DNA of 52,163 nt from Chromera velia (taxonomy: Eukaryota > Sar > Chromeraceae): positions 12,501-64,663 of the forward strand of contig JAHBMJ010005814.1 of NCBI GenBank assembly GCA_018398765.1, given 5' to 3'. The translations under genes and the position numbers were made by a program. Position 1 is the first letter of the stretch. Each line of letters begins with the position of its first letter. The notes beneath the pieces were generated by a model, which saw only the letters and a program-made list of their open reading frames with translations, was not told the DNA's origin and did no database searches. Positions 22,019 to 32,760 of the stretch are shown piece by piece.

Positions 22019-22605
22019 ACGGATGGATGGATGGATGGATGGATGGATGGATGGATGGATGGAAGGAAGGAAGGATGGACAGAGTGAGGGATGGATGGAG
22101 TGATGGAGTGAGTGAGGGATGGAGTGATGGAGTGAGGGATGGATGGATGGATGGATGCATGGAGTGATGGAGTGATGAAGGATGGATGGGTGGATGGAGT
22201 GAGGGAGTGACTGAGAGATGGATGGATGGATAGATGGATAAATTGATGGATGGAGTGATATAGTGAGTGAGGGATGGATTGAAGGAGTGAGTGAGGGATG
22301 GATTCATGGATGGATGGAGTGATGCATGAGGGATGGATGGGTAGATGGAGTGAGGAAGTGACTGAGGGGTTGATGGATGGAAGGATGGATAGATAAATTG
22401 ATGGATGGATGGATGGAGTGAGTGAGGGATGGATTGATGGAGTGAGTGAGGGATGGATTGATGGAGTGAGTGAGGGATGGATTGATGGAGTGAGTGAGGG
22501 ATGGATTGATGGAGTGAGTGAGGGATGGATTGATGGAGTGAGTGAGGGATGGATTGATGGAGTGAGTGAGGGATGGATTGATGGAGTGAGTGAGGGATGG
22601 ATGGA
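22019..22605 (+). repeat. GGAT tetranucleotide array passing into a 24-bp minisatellite
   Basis: GATG units from 22019, then irregular GGATGGAGTGA blocks. From about 22408 there are eight near-identical 24-base units (GGATTGATGGAGTGAGTGAG with GGAT). All long frames across it are Ser/His/Pro or Asp/Gly/Trp repeat peptides. Confidence 0.92.
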
Positions 22606-23114
22606 TGGAAAGAGGCACCTCTTTCCTCTTCGATGCGAGCCATTCTAGAAGTCTAAGGCCGCTTGATGAATATCGCAACGTCAATACATTTTGATGGGAT
22701 ATTGAACTAAGTCTTGCTGATCGGTTTGTTAATGCTTTCAATCATTTGAGGGGGAGGGGGGGTTCCTAAGGGGGTCTGACCTAGGTGGTCGACAAACTGG
22801 AAATAACCCTCCCCCACCGCCCTCCCCCTTTGGAAACTAGGTTTCCAATCATCTTTAGTGCACGGCCCCATACTGGAAAGAATTAGCTTTCTATCGCTAG
22901 AGCCCTGATGATATTGCATACTAGAAAGAATGAGCTTTCTATCGCCAAAGCCCTGGCGCTGATGGCAGCCAGCGCCAGGCTGCCAAAGCCCGGAGTTTGA
23001 TTGACAGACCAAAGGGTCATAGGAAAGCTTCTTAGGGGTAATACTTGGTTAATACTTGGTTACAAGATTTGGACATGATGTGGTCCTAAAATGCAAATTT
23101 CTGTATAGATGGTG
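22606..23114. other. Intergenic DNA with small duplications
   Basis: No gene seen. TACTGGAAAGAATTAGCTTT at about 22872 recurs as TACTAGAAAGAATGAGCTTT at about 22920, a roughly 48-base tandem duplication. TTAATACTTGGT is doubled near 23040-23062. Confidence 0.6.
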
Positions 23115-23120
23115 CCCACG

Positions 23121-23439
23121 CCAATGCCTGTAAAGCCGCCATTTTGAGCCCCGCGGCGGCGTACCCTTCCCCGCCTGCCCTGCCAATATATACTCATAAA
23201 ACGAGCAATTTGCGCCGCAGGCGCCAAAATTTTTCGGGAGGCTCTTTGGTATGCATGTTTTCACTGTGTTTTGACAAGTCTGTGAACGGTTTGTCGCGGG
23301 GCTCCACAGAGTAGCTTGGACAGTCGCTCTGCGGCGCGGCGCGGACACGAGGAAACTTTCCTCCGCGGCGCGCTGCGGAGCGCCCTTCGGGCGCCCCGCG
23401 GCGTTTACCCACAAACGCCGCGGGCTTTACAGGCATTGG
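23121..23439. mobile_element. 319-bp inverted-repeat element (MITE-like)
   Basis: The left end CCAATGCCTGTAAAGCC is matched in reverse complement by the right end GGCTTTACAGGCATTGG, with one base of slippage. Both sides carry CCCACG (23115-23120 and 23440-23445), a perfect 6-base target-site duplication. The inside is very GC-rich with a strong palindrome near 23355-23415 (GCGCCCTTCGGGCGC). It has no ORF of interest. The ends and duplication make it a DNA transposon derivative moved by an enzyme encoded elsewhere; the superfamily is not assigned. Confidence 0.8.
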
Positions 23440-23445
23440 CCCACG

Positions 23446-23834
23446 CAGTCATCTCAGACGCGAGTATATAGTATAGTAAGATATCGCTATATAGCTTCTC
23501 TGACAGTAACACCGGACACTGCATAAGCTAGCTGTGCATGCATGGGCACACGTTTGCTTCCAAACTGTCGTGCCAGATCGACGGAAAGTACGGATATAGT
23601 ACGAACATACGCATCTGCCTTAATTCGTTGAATTCTTTTTGACGTCAATGCGAGCCGATTAACTGCGTCTGAGGGTGCACGGACTTTCAGTGAGTCCTTG
23701 AATGAGGTCCGGCTAAGACCTTTGCTCGCCTACACCGAAAGCGTCCGGTGTTTATTTGAGTGTTTCTTTCCAGGAGCACCTGCGTGACAGAAGCGTGTGA
23801 AGTCGAACCGACAGGTACGGGGTCGAAAGAGAAG
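23446..23834. promoter_or_regulatory. Upstream region of the ZGPAT-like gene
   Basis: About 390 bases between the inverted-repeat element and the start codon at 23835. It must contain the 5' untranslated region and probably the promoter. No core element is recognised. The element ends only 395 bases from the start codon. Confidence 0.4.
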
Positions 23835-25389
23835 ATGTCATCGGGAGTTCCACCAGGACACGGAGGGGAGACGGCGTTAGATGGAGGGGGAGACGGGGGT
23901 CCAGCCTCTTTTGGTTTTTCGCTTTCAGAATTGGAGATACACCTGGAGACTTCCGTGTCGACTCTCAAGTCTTTAGAGTCCCTCCCTCCTCCTCTTTCTA
24001 CTGAGGTGCAGGAGGCCATAGAGGGCCTCAGACAGACAGTGAGGGAATTGGAGCCTCTGGTATGTGAAATGAAGAAAGCAGAGCTGCTCCAACAAATCGA
24101 GGCACAGACAAGCGCTGAGAACCCAACCTCTTCTTCATCTGGGCTCTTTGGGCAGCACGGAACCCCACAAATGCAAGAAGAAGGAGGAGCAGCACATGAG
24201 CAGTTACCTTCCACACTGAGAGGAAGTGGAAGTAGAACAGCACCTTCCACTTCCTGTTCTTCCTCGAGTTCTTCCTCTGCTTGGGTTCGAGAGGGCGTGG
24301 CTGTTTTGTTCTCCTGCCGTCTCCTGAATGGCTCTCTTGAGTGGCGTGTGGGGTGTGTGGAGAGAGTGGTTATGAGGGAGGAGGAGGGAGACGGGGTGAG
24401 CGTATCGGTCCCGTCAGAGGCCCTGGTGTTGTTTGGGTGTCCTGTGAAGATGGCCGAGATTCCGTGCAGACATGTGAAACGACAGGAGGAGTGCAGATTT
24501 TCAGACAGGTCAGTGGGGCGAAGGGTTTGGACGTTTTGTTTCTGTTTCAAGATGATGGCATGGTCTGGAAGTCAAGGAAAACAATTCAATTCTTTTTTCT
24601 TTGTTCATTCTGTAAATTGTCGTTTGGAGACTGCCATGTGTCCGATGCCGCCCTGTGCAGCCTGATTCGAGTTTCAACCGTTTCAGAAAGAAACACAGGA
24701 AGAGTCATCCGTGTCAAGTGAGAATGCATGAAGGAAGGTGGGGCATATGCATGAAGGATTTTGTGTGAATCTACTCGATCGAGAGAGTGCCTTCATTGAT
24801 GATTGTCGTTTTTGTTTCCTCCTTTCAGGAAGCAGCAGCCGCTCCCCTCCTCTCCCATTTTGTCCGTCTATTTACAGGTCCATGTTCAGCGATGAGAAGC
24901 CGCTTGACTACTCATGACGGTCAAACAGATCGGCACTGACACATACGTATTCACAATGACTGATTTTGAGAGCCAATGCTGGTCATGAATAGAGAGCGAA
25001 TCTGCGTCCATGCATGCAGGTGCAAATTCAGTCACGGCGAGTGGGTCTCTGTGAGGTATCTGCGCCCATTTGCGTGGAATCCGACAGATGACTTGAAGGT
25101 CTCTCTCTCTCTGCCTTCTCTTTTTTTTTGTTGTCAATGTGGTCACACGCCTACATGTGCACGGACACGCACACACAAAAACGTATGTCACCGTAAAGTT
25201 TGTTTAGAGCTGAACGATAGCTCTCTTGGTCTGAATGAGTTTTCTCTCGGGTGTGTGGTGTCGGTCTGTTTTCGCCTTCCCCTTATACACGCAGTTTCTC
25301 TTTGGGTTTCTGTTCCTTTTTTTTATTCCTCGTGGACGTCCTTCTCTCTTTCTCTCTCAGTCACTGTGTGTGTGTGTATGTGTGTGTGT

Positions 25390-25430
<41 letters not shown>

Positions 25431-27116
25431 AGCGGGACGCAGGTAGGCCAGGAAGTTTGGGTGCGTCCTGAGGGTCTTGGAGCGCGCGTCTCTGATGAGC
25501 TCTGGCAAGAGGGGGTGGTTGAGAAGGTGCAGGTGGAATTACCTGGAGAGGGAGAGGGGGGAAGTCGGGCTGAGGCTGAGGTGATAGACTTGGAGGGAGG
25601 GGGGGAGTCGTGGAGGTTCAGGCAGCAGAGAGGGATGGGAGGGGGGGCGTCGGCATTCGATCGGAATATGTGGTTTGTTCGGACAGAGGGGAGAGAGGGG
25701 GCAGCTCGGGTGGTCGAGGTGCGTGAGCTGTCGTGTATTGTGCCGAAGAAGGAGAACAAGGAGGGCGGTGAAGAGGAGCGGATTGAGATCGAGGACGAGG
25801 AGGAGGAGGAGAGGGGGTTGGTGGATCACAGAGAGGAGTCGGATATGGAGATGGATGAGGAAGAGGAGGAACAAAGCGGAGAGGGTGTGGGAGTGCGTTA
25901 TGTTGAAGCAGCAAGTGGAGATGGAGGAAGAGAGGGAGACAATGAATCTGGTGATGAAGAGGAGGAGGGGGGGAGGCAGTGGGAGAGTGAAGGACAGAAA
26001 GCCAGAAGAGAGAGAGAGGAGGCGGGGGTGAGCGCTGCGTTTTGTCGCTGGGACCGGTACACAAAGGGTCAGCTGGCCTTCTGTGTCTTTCTTTGTCTTT
26101 CGTTCTTGTTCGTTCTTCTTTAACTGTCTCTCCACTTTGTCTCACCCGCCCTTTCTTTCTTGTTTGGGTTTTTTGGATGTTGCTCTACTTTCCTTTTGTT
26201 TGATGGCTGCTTAAGGAACTGAATGTATCGAAGGTAGGCAGGGAAAAAAAAAGTCCAGGGCTGCAAAACTGTCGAGAGCCATTCAGCAGGTCGGTTGCTT
26301 GGAGCGAGTGTCTTTTCGTATTTCGGAGAGGGAAAGGGTGTCAGATGGGATTACGTAGAAAGAAAAGGTTACAAGAACTGCAATCAGGACCAGAGAAAGG
26401 AGATTGCGTGTGGCAGAGCAAAACTGGGCGAGTTGGGCGAACGGAGAAATGCGGTGAGTTAGGGTTTTCTCCATGTATTTCACGTAAGTTTTCTCGTCTG
26501 TATCATTGCCAGTTGCGAGCACCGCAGAGGAAGCGATCTCCTATTTCTCTCTCTCTCTTCTTCTCTTTTTCTGTCTTCCCTCAGGATACGGCCGTCGCAT
26601 TTTGGAGAAAATGGGTTACCAGATGGGCAGGCCCCTGGGGCCAGTGGGAAGGAGAACGGACGGGAGCGACGGCTTCTCTCTCATCGAGCCTATTCCCATC
26701 AAGATCCTTCCTCAAGGGTGGGTGAGTCTGTGAGCATGTAGATAGATGTTGCAATGTTGCATATGACATGTGGTATTTGTTTGTGTACACGAATACAAGT
26801 GTCGTCAGTACGTGGAAGGAAGAGAGAAGCAGGGTGTCTTCGTTTCATCGAAGAGCCTAGATCGATTCGAGAATCTACGCCAGGGGTGCATGAAGGAAAC
26901 AGAGTGACGTCTCTCCACTTCGGTTTTTGTGTGGGCGTATTTGATGCTTACATGACCACTTGGCCATGCATTGGTTTGTCCTGTTTCGATCTCTCCTCTC
27001 GTTACGGAAACGGATCTACCCTCTAGACTGCACGAATAGAACCTCCGTACTTGCTTGCGTTGGTGGATCCATGTCTGGCATATTCCTCCAAATGTGCACC
27101 TGAAGACGAGAAGATC

Positions 27117-27197
<81 letters not shown>

Positions 27198-27785
27198 TGC
27201 GTGTGCGTGTTCACCTTGTTGCAGACGGTCTCTGGATTACATCAGCGAGAATCCGGCCATCAATCCCGACAAGCACAAGAGAGGAAAACGAGGTTCCGGG
27301 AAGAGAAAACACGAATACGTGAACGCAGTGACAGGAGAGGTGGAGAGGCTTGTGAAGGATGGAAGGGGAGGAAACGGGTCTGGTTCAGCCTCAGCCTCAG
27401 GATCGTTCTGTGGCTGGATGAACCTGGGGATAGAGGGGGGACTGGCAGGGCATGACAGGAGGAGAGAGAGGGTGAGTTTGATTCTTCGTCTCGGCAGCTT
27501 ATTCTTCTTGCTTGTGCATGTCTCTCTGTGGTTTGGTGTCGGGTCTCTCTGTATGCCATGCATGTGCCAGTCTTCGAGATCATCTACAACCTGGACCGTC
27601 CTGCTTGTCCTTCCCCTGCCTTTGCGGCATGTTCTGTTTTTTTGCTGCATTTGATCCTTTCTTCCGACTATCGGTATGCCCGCGCTCCCTCGCTCCTCTA
27701 TGGTCTCTTCTCAAGAGTGAAATCGCAGACAGAAGGAAGGAAGGGAGGGAGGGAGGGAGGAAGGAGGGAACGAACGAACGAACGA

Positions 27786-27817
<32 letters not shown>

Positions 27818-28528
27818 ACGAAAGAAAGCACGAACGAACGAACGAACGCACGCAGGAACGAAAGTAAGAAAGAACGAAAGAGACGAATAAGTACGTGTAT
27901 AGATGCATACACGCACACAGAGAGAGCGTGGAAATCAGTTTGTGTCCTTTCGAGTCCTTTAGGTTGTCTCTGCCTTCGTGCCTGAATTCTTTCGCTTGCT
28001 TTGCTGCTTCTTTCCTCCTTTCCTCTCTCAGGAAGAGTCTGCAAGAGAGGATGAACACCAGAAGAGACTGGCGTCCATCCGGTCTGGAAGGAACCTGGAT
28101 GCCCCTTCTTCTTCGGCGAATGACAAGGGTGAATGCCGACCACAGCAACAGCAGCAGAAGAGAGAGAGGAACTCTGGAGGGGGAGGAGAGGGACAGCGTT
28201 TGAGTGAGGACGACGCGAGAAAAAAGGCCTTCGCGCTCAAGTCGAAAGTCAGTTCGTCGTCAATCCCGTGTGCATGCATGTCTGAAGATGCACGCACATT
28301 CACGTATGCACACCACCGCAAACAGCTCGCCGTGTGAGCTCTCAAGTTGAAAGTCAGGCGAGCACTCGAGTCACTTGCGCGAAGTTCTACAGATCAGGCG
28401 GTTGATGCGTACCGGAAGCGGCTGCATACAGATCAGCACACACGCTCGCACAGCCCTGGCACTGCTCTGAAGGCCGAGGTACGTTGCAGCATTGGAAAAC
28501 CGCTCCGAAATACACGATGTGAATCTTC

Positions 28529-28569
<41 letters not shown>

Positions 28570-28570
28570 G

Positions 28571-28603
<33 letters not shown>

Positions 28604-28852
28604 CGCGCGTGCGTGCGTGCAATACAAATCCCCCCGCTCACGCAGGCTTCTGCCTTGGAGGCTGAGATCGCGGGTTTAGAGGCCAACAGAGAGAGGCACG
28701 CAGGGAGGGGGGGGGTGGCCCAGCTGGCCTTGAGTTACGCCCAGCAGGCGGCAGAGAAACGCGCAGAGCTCCGGAGAGTGAAGGAGGAAGAGGCCGTGCT
28801 CCTTGACAGCGCGGCGGGTCTGAAGAAAAAGAAAAAACTGAAAGTTTTTTGA
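23835..28852 (+). CDS. ZGPAT-like CCCH zinc-finger and G-patch protein
   Basis: Seven exons: 23835-24508, 25020-25098, 25443-26067, 26585-26717, 27225-27471, 28032-28247, 28646-28852. They join in frame to 726 residues. The order matches the ZGPAT family: an N-terminal helical region (LSELEIHLETSVSTLK...), a ligand-binding-like segment, a CCCH finger C-x8-C-x5-C-x3-H (Cys211, Cys220, Cys226, His230) split by intron 1, then RYLRPF, an SH3/Tudor-like segment (VGQEVWVRPEG...EGVVEKVQV), an acidic low-complexity stretch, a G-patch (RYTKGYGRRILEKMGYQMGR, about 456-500) followed by ILPQGRSLDYI, and a C-terminal coiled coil ending KKKKKLKVF. Metazoan ZGPAT is a nuclear repressor that also contacts the spliceosome; a nuclear RNA role is inferred here. 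The start has A at -3. The final splice is less sure because a cassette exon is possible. Confidence 0.88.
25364..25430 (+). repeat. (GT)n microsatellite at the exon 3 acceptor
   Basis: A GTGT/GTAT run ends about 12 bases before the inferred acceptor (GACGCAG) of ZGPAT-like exon 3. Confidence 0.9.
27117..27212 (+). repeat. (GT)n microsatellite before exon 5
   Basis: About 95 bases of GTGT with TGCG interruptions, ending about 12 bases before the exon 5 acceptor (TTGTTGCAG). Confidence 0.9.
27725..27885 (+). repeat. (GGAA/GAAC/GAAA)n microsatellite in intron 5
   Basis: Purine-rich tetranucleotide runs with CGAACGAACG interruptions. All open frames here are low-complexity. Confidence 0.9.
28528..28620 (+). 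repeat. Compound (CTGT)(CT)(GT)(GC) microsatellite in intron 6
   Basis: Four short repeats follow one another just upstream of the last exon of the ZGPAT-like gene. Confidence 0.9.
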
Positions 28853-29392
28853 AGTGACGGAACAAGTCCTAATCGGTGGATCAACGTTTTGAAAACAGAT
28901 TATCGATCAGACGATCAACAGCATGCTATAGCTTCTTCTTATGTACTGTTTATAGCTAGGTTTATAGCTGAAAAACTAGCTGAAAAAACATGATAATCTA
29001 GATGATAATATTGCTGAATGCTTCAAGTTGAAGGAACGAGATTTGTTGTAATTGTTATGATGTATAGAAAAGAACAGCCTAAAAAGTGATTAAAAACTTT
29101 TTTAAAAATGTTTTAAACCAATTTAGAGGTAGACTTAATTTGAGTTTCTGAGCTAGTAACTTAAAATCTTTAGGTCTTCAATTGTCTTCATATAAAGAAA
29201 CATTTCATCATCGATCATCATTATACGCCATCGCCATCGGCCCATAATAGGCGTCTAGCGTTCGGCAAGTCACGACACGCAAGGCAGATTGTTAAACTTA
29301 ATAATGATGATGGACCCTCATTTGGCAACATTTGGCAACGAGCTTAACCACTTTACTGAATTTACCTTTAAAAAACACTTCAGTGTATATAT
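28853..29392. other. AT-rich intergenic DNA after the ZGPAT-like gene
   Basis: No gene seen. It should include the 3' untranslated region. Rich in TAGCT and AAAAC strings. Confidence 0.55.
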
Positions 29393-29399
29393 ACTAATA

Positions 29400-31059
29400 C
29401 TAGGCGTAGGCCATTAAAAAAAACTTTAAATTTTATTGGGTGTTTTTCTTTCTTTTTTTTTTTTTGAGTGTTTTTTTTTTTTTAGAGTTTTGATGTTGAT
29501 GCCTAGGTTGATGCTAGGGACCTAGTCTTCACCCCCTATTCACTATAGCCTCTTCAAAAACTTTAAGGACAATTATAAGATAATTGAAAGTAAATAAATT
29601 GATCAAATATGCTTTATTGATTGATCAACAAGTCTGAGCAGCAAGGAAAATGAAACCATGTTCATTCAGAGAGCTTCAAACCGCAGTCTTCACTCTTACG
29701 CGCCAAACCCTATTAGGTTGAGCCCCTACTAGGGCTGGGAAAAGGTTCATTGAAAAAAGGTTCAAATCTGAAAAAGTGAACCTGTTAAACCTGTTTTAAA
29801 CCTGTTGAACCTATTGAACCTGTTTTGAACCTGTTTTGGAGGCCAGACGCGCGGCCACTGGCACAAAGCCGGCCAGGCCTGCGCCGCCCGCGGCCTATAT
29901 AGGTGAAATAAGGAGCCGGAGCCGCATACACAGCAATTGTCCCCAGCCGGTTCAATCTATTATGTCAGACAGACGCATGTCAGCATATGTCAGCATCATA
30001 TGTCAGCATCATATATCAGCATGAAAACTCATGCTGACGGTTGCAGAAGTGAAGAAGTACACGTGACTTGGGGGCCATGGGGCCATTAGGGGGAGCAGGG
30101 GGGGGGGCAACAGGCCAGGCCGGGAGCAGCAAGTCAAAGAGGCGGCGGTGCACAGAGAGGGAGGGGGGGAGCAGGGGCTGCGGGGCAACCGGTGAGCAGA
30201 TGAAAGAAAGAAAGAAACGCTGTGACGGTCTTATGTTGACTAAATTGTTATGATTGATACGATCATATAAATTTAATTATGGCATTTTCTAATTTTTTTA
30301 GGCTTTTTTGATTAATAATTTTCGACTATAAACAGTGAATAACTTGAGACTAGCACCTAATGTGAGCACAAATATTGATTTAAACTATTTAAAAACACTA
30401 CTAAGGCATAGATTCTATAATAAAACGTTCTAAAAATGCATTAAAACCTAATTTAAAGGCATAAAATAACATGAAAAAATAAGGTTTCTATTAATTAAAA
30501 CTTAAAAGTGAACCTGTTTTTAAACCTGTTTTTGAACCTGATTCAGGTTCATTACTTCGAAGTGAACCTTGAACCTTGAACCTTTTCCTAGCACTAGCCC
30601 CTACTAAACTATGCATGTACTTGCAGGTTCTCAGTGACCTTCTCACTCTGACATCATCACTCACGGCATAATTAATATGAAAATAACATTGCGATATTCG
30701 ATCGCATTTCACAAGTAAAAATCTAGGCAGAAATTCACCTATTACGCAAATTGAAAGGAGAGAAGAAGGAGGTGGAATGTTACAAATTAGTGTAAGTGCA
30801 GGCTGTTTTTAGTGCTTCAGGCAAAAAAAAAAAGTTCCTGTAAAAAAGTTTAGGCTTGTAAAAAAAAAAGTTCTTATAAATAACTGTAAGTATTTTTAAA
30901 AAAACTCGTGGGGTTTCAAAAGTTCAAAACCGGTCTTAAATTGTTTGAGCCTCTTTTAGTTTTTGCAGGGGGGGTATTTTTGTAAATAAATTTTATTCGA
31001 GGGTTTTTTTGATTTTTTTTTTTGAGTTTTTTTTTTTTTTAAAATAGCCTACGCCTAGC
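29400..31059. mobile_element. Outer inverted-repeat element, interrupted by a hAT-like element
   Basis: The left end CTAGGCGTAGGCCATTAAAA is mirrored by the right end (AAAATAGCCTACGCCTAGC), so the reverse complement shares CTAGGCGTAGGC. ACTAATA flanks both ends (29393-29399 and 31060-31066). One base of offset leaves the exact duplication length open (7 or 8). Just inside each end lie long T runs with GAGTGTTTTT or GAGTTTTTTT. No coding capacity is seen. A second element (29730-30596) sits inside it, so this one is older. Confidence 0.7.
29730..30596. mobile_element. hAT-like non-autonomous DNA transposon, 867 bp
   Basis: Ends TAGGGCTGGGAAAAGGTTCA and, in reverse complement, TAGTGCTAGGAAAAGGTTCA are inverted repeats. 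The flanks are GCCCCTAC on both sides (29722-29729, 30597-30604), a perfect 8-base duplication. An 8-base duplication and TAGGGNTGG-type ends are typical of the hAT superfamily. Subterminal AACCTG repeats occur near both ends. A GC-rich core lies around 29845-30190. No transposase frame is seen. Confidence 0.85.
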
Positions 31060-31066
31060 ACTAATA

Positions 31067-31336
31067 TACGTGCTATGCTAAGTCCAGTACAAGTTGAAAT
31101 CTTCTACTTCTTTTTTTTATGCTGTACTTATTGTGGCAAGCCTTTTTTTTTTAGCTATACGCGCATGCATGTATGCGTTTTAGTTAGTGCCTTGCGCGGG
31201 TTTTTTTTGTCGTGCACGTGATCTTCACGCTAAAATTCCTGTGCCGCTGTTAAAAGTAGACTAGTGTGAATGCCGTCTACTTCAGTCACTACTTTCAGTA
31301 AGTCTGAGTTCATGTTCATCGGCTACCTATCAATCA
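31067..31336. other. AT-rich spacer before the tandem repeat
   Basis: No gene or clear element seen; poly-T runs and CATGCATGTATG near 31165-31178. Confidence 0.5.
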
Positions 31337-32569
31337 GGTAGCCCTAGTTGTGGCTCTGAAATATGTAAGAATTGTGCGACCATGCCGCATAGGTATGAGT
31401 AAAAATATGGCAAATTCTTGAAAAACAAAAATCTCATTTAAAAAAAGTTTTGACAATTGGTTGAGTAAATTGGGGTCGTTTTTCAGAAAAGTGAAAGAAG
31501 AGGATGTAATGTTCCCTCTAAAGTGAAACCATAGTGACACTACTTCACACTGCATCTTTAGTGGGTTTTCTACAATTGGGTGGCCCTAGTTGTGGCTCTG
31601 AAATGTGTAAAAATCGCGCGACCATGCCACGTAGGTATGAGTAAAAATATGATAAATTCTTAAAAAATAAAAATCTCATTTGAAAAAAGTTTTGACAGTT
31701 GGTTGAGTAAATTGGGGTCGTTTTTCAGAAAAGTGAAAGAAAAGGATGTGATGTTCCCTCCAAAATGAAACCATGGTGACACTACTTCATACTGTATCTT
31801 TAGTGGGTTTCCTACAATCGGGTAGCCCTAGTTGTGGCTCTGAAATGTATAAGAATCGCGCAACCATCATATTTAACCATGCCGCGTAGGTATAAGTAAA
31901 AATGCTGCAAATTCTTGAAAAACAAAAATCTCATTTTAAAAAAGTTTTGACAGTTGGTTGAGTAAATTGGGGTCGTTTTTCAGAAAAGTGAAAGAAGAGG
32001 ATGTGATGTTCCCTCCAAAGTGAAACCACGGTAACACTACCTCATACTGCATCTTTAGTGGGTTTTCTACAATCGGGTGGCCCTAGTTATAGCTCTGAAA
32101 TATATAAGAATCGCCCGACCATGCCGCGTGGGTATGAGTAAAAATGTGGCAAATTCTTGAAAAACAAAAATCTCATTTAAAAAAAGTTTTGACAGTTGGT
32201 TGAGTAAATTGGAGTCGTTTTTCAGAAAAGTGAAAGAAGAGGATATGATGTTCCCTCCAAAATAAAACCACGGTAACACTAGGTAACACTACTTCATACT
32301 GTATCTTTAGTGGGTTTCCTATACTCGGGTAGCCCTAGTTGTGGCTCTGAAATATGTAAGAATCGTGTGACCATGCCGTGTAGATATGAGTAAAAATGCG
32401 GCAAATTCTTGAAAAAGAAAAATTTTATTTGAAAAAAGTTTTGACAGTTGGTTGAGTAAATTGGGGTCATTTTTCAGAAAAGTGAAAGAAGAGGATGTGA
32501 TGTTCCCTCCGAAATAAAACCATGGTAACACTACTTCATACTGCATCTTTAGTGGGTTTCCTACAATCG
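31337..32569. repeat. Tandem satellite, five units of about 242-255 bp
   Basis: The unit starting GGTAGCCCTAGTTGTGGCTC (or GGTGGCCC...) begins at 31337, 31579, 31821, 32076 and 32328; a sixth start at 32570 breaks off. Three periods are exactly 242 bases; two are longer through small insertions (AACCATCATATTT in unit 3, a doubled GGTAACACTA in unit 4). Units share conserved blocks such as TTTTGACAGTTGGTTGAGTA and TTTTTCAGAAAAGTGAAAGA. On the minus strand each unit keeps a similar open frame of about 60-75 codons. Confidence 0.92.
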
Positions 32570-32680
32570 GGTGGCCCTAATTGTATTGGCTTTTAAGTAT
32601 GCATACCGTGTGTAACAGGCCTCAGGTTTGATATAAAGGCAAGCGTTTAGCTTTTTGAAGCACCTATGCATGATTATGCT

Positions 32681-32760
32681 CGCGCCTTACTCTGTGCGAG
32701 TAGCCCGTCAAGCGACTAAGTACCATGACAGCCTTGTGGCGGTGCTATGTACAGGCCCTA
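32681..32760 (+). repeat. 80-bp dispersed repeat, copy 1
   Basis: CGCGCC-TACTC-GTGC-AGTAGCCCGTC-AGCGACTAAGTACCATGACAGCC and on to ACAGGCCCTA, matching the copy at 36389-36468 base for base in length, with about ten substitutions. The flanks do not match. Not a tRNA: no B-box and no acceptor stem. Confidence 0.75.

Noticed and set aside
22002-22643. 213-codon minus-strand frame of Ser/His/Pro/Ile repeats
   Set aside because: Pure translation of the GGAT array and 24-base minisatellite.
31337-32569. CRISPR array
   Set aside because: Units are about 245 bases, contiguous and without variable spacers; this is a satellite in a eukaryotic genome.
32681-32760. tRNA gene in the 80-base repeat
   Set aside because: There is no GGTTCGA-type B-box, no 7-base acceptor stem, and the palindrome in the second copy is not kept here.
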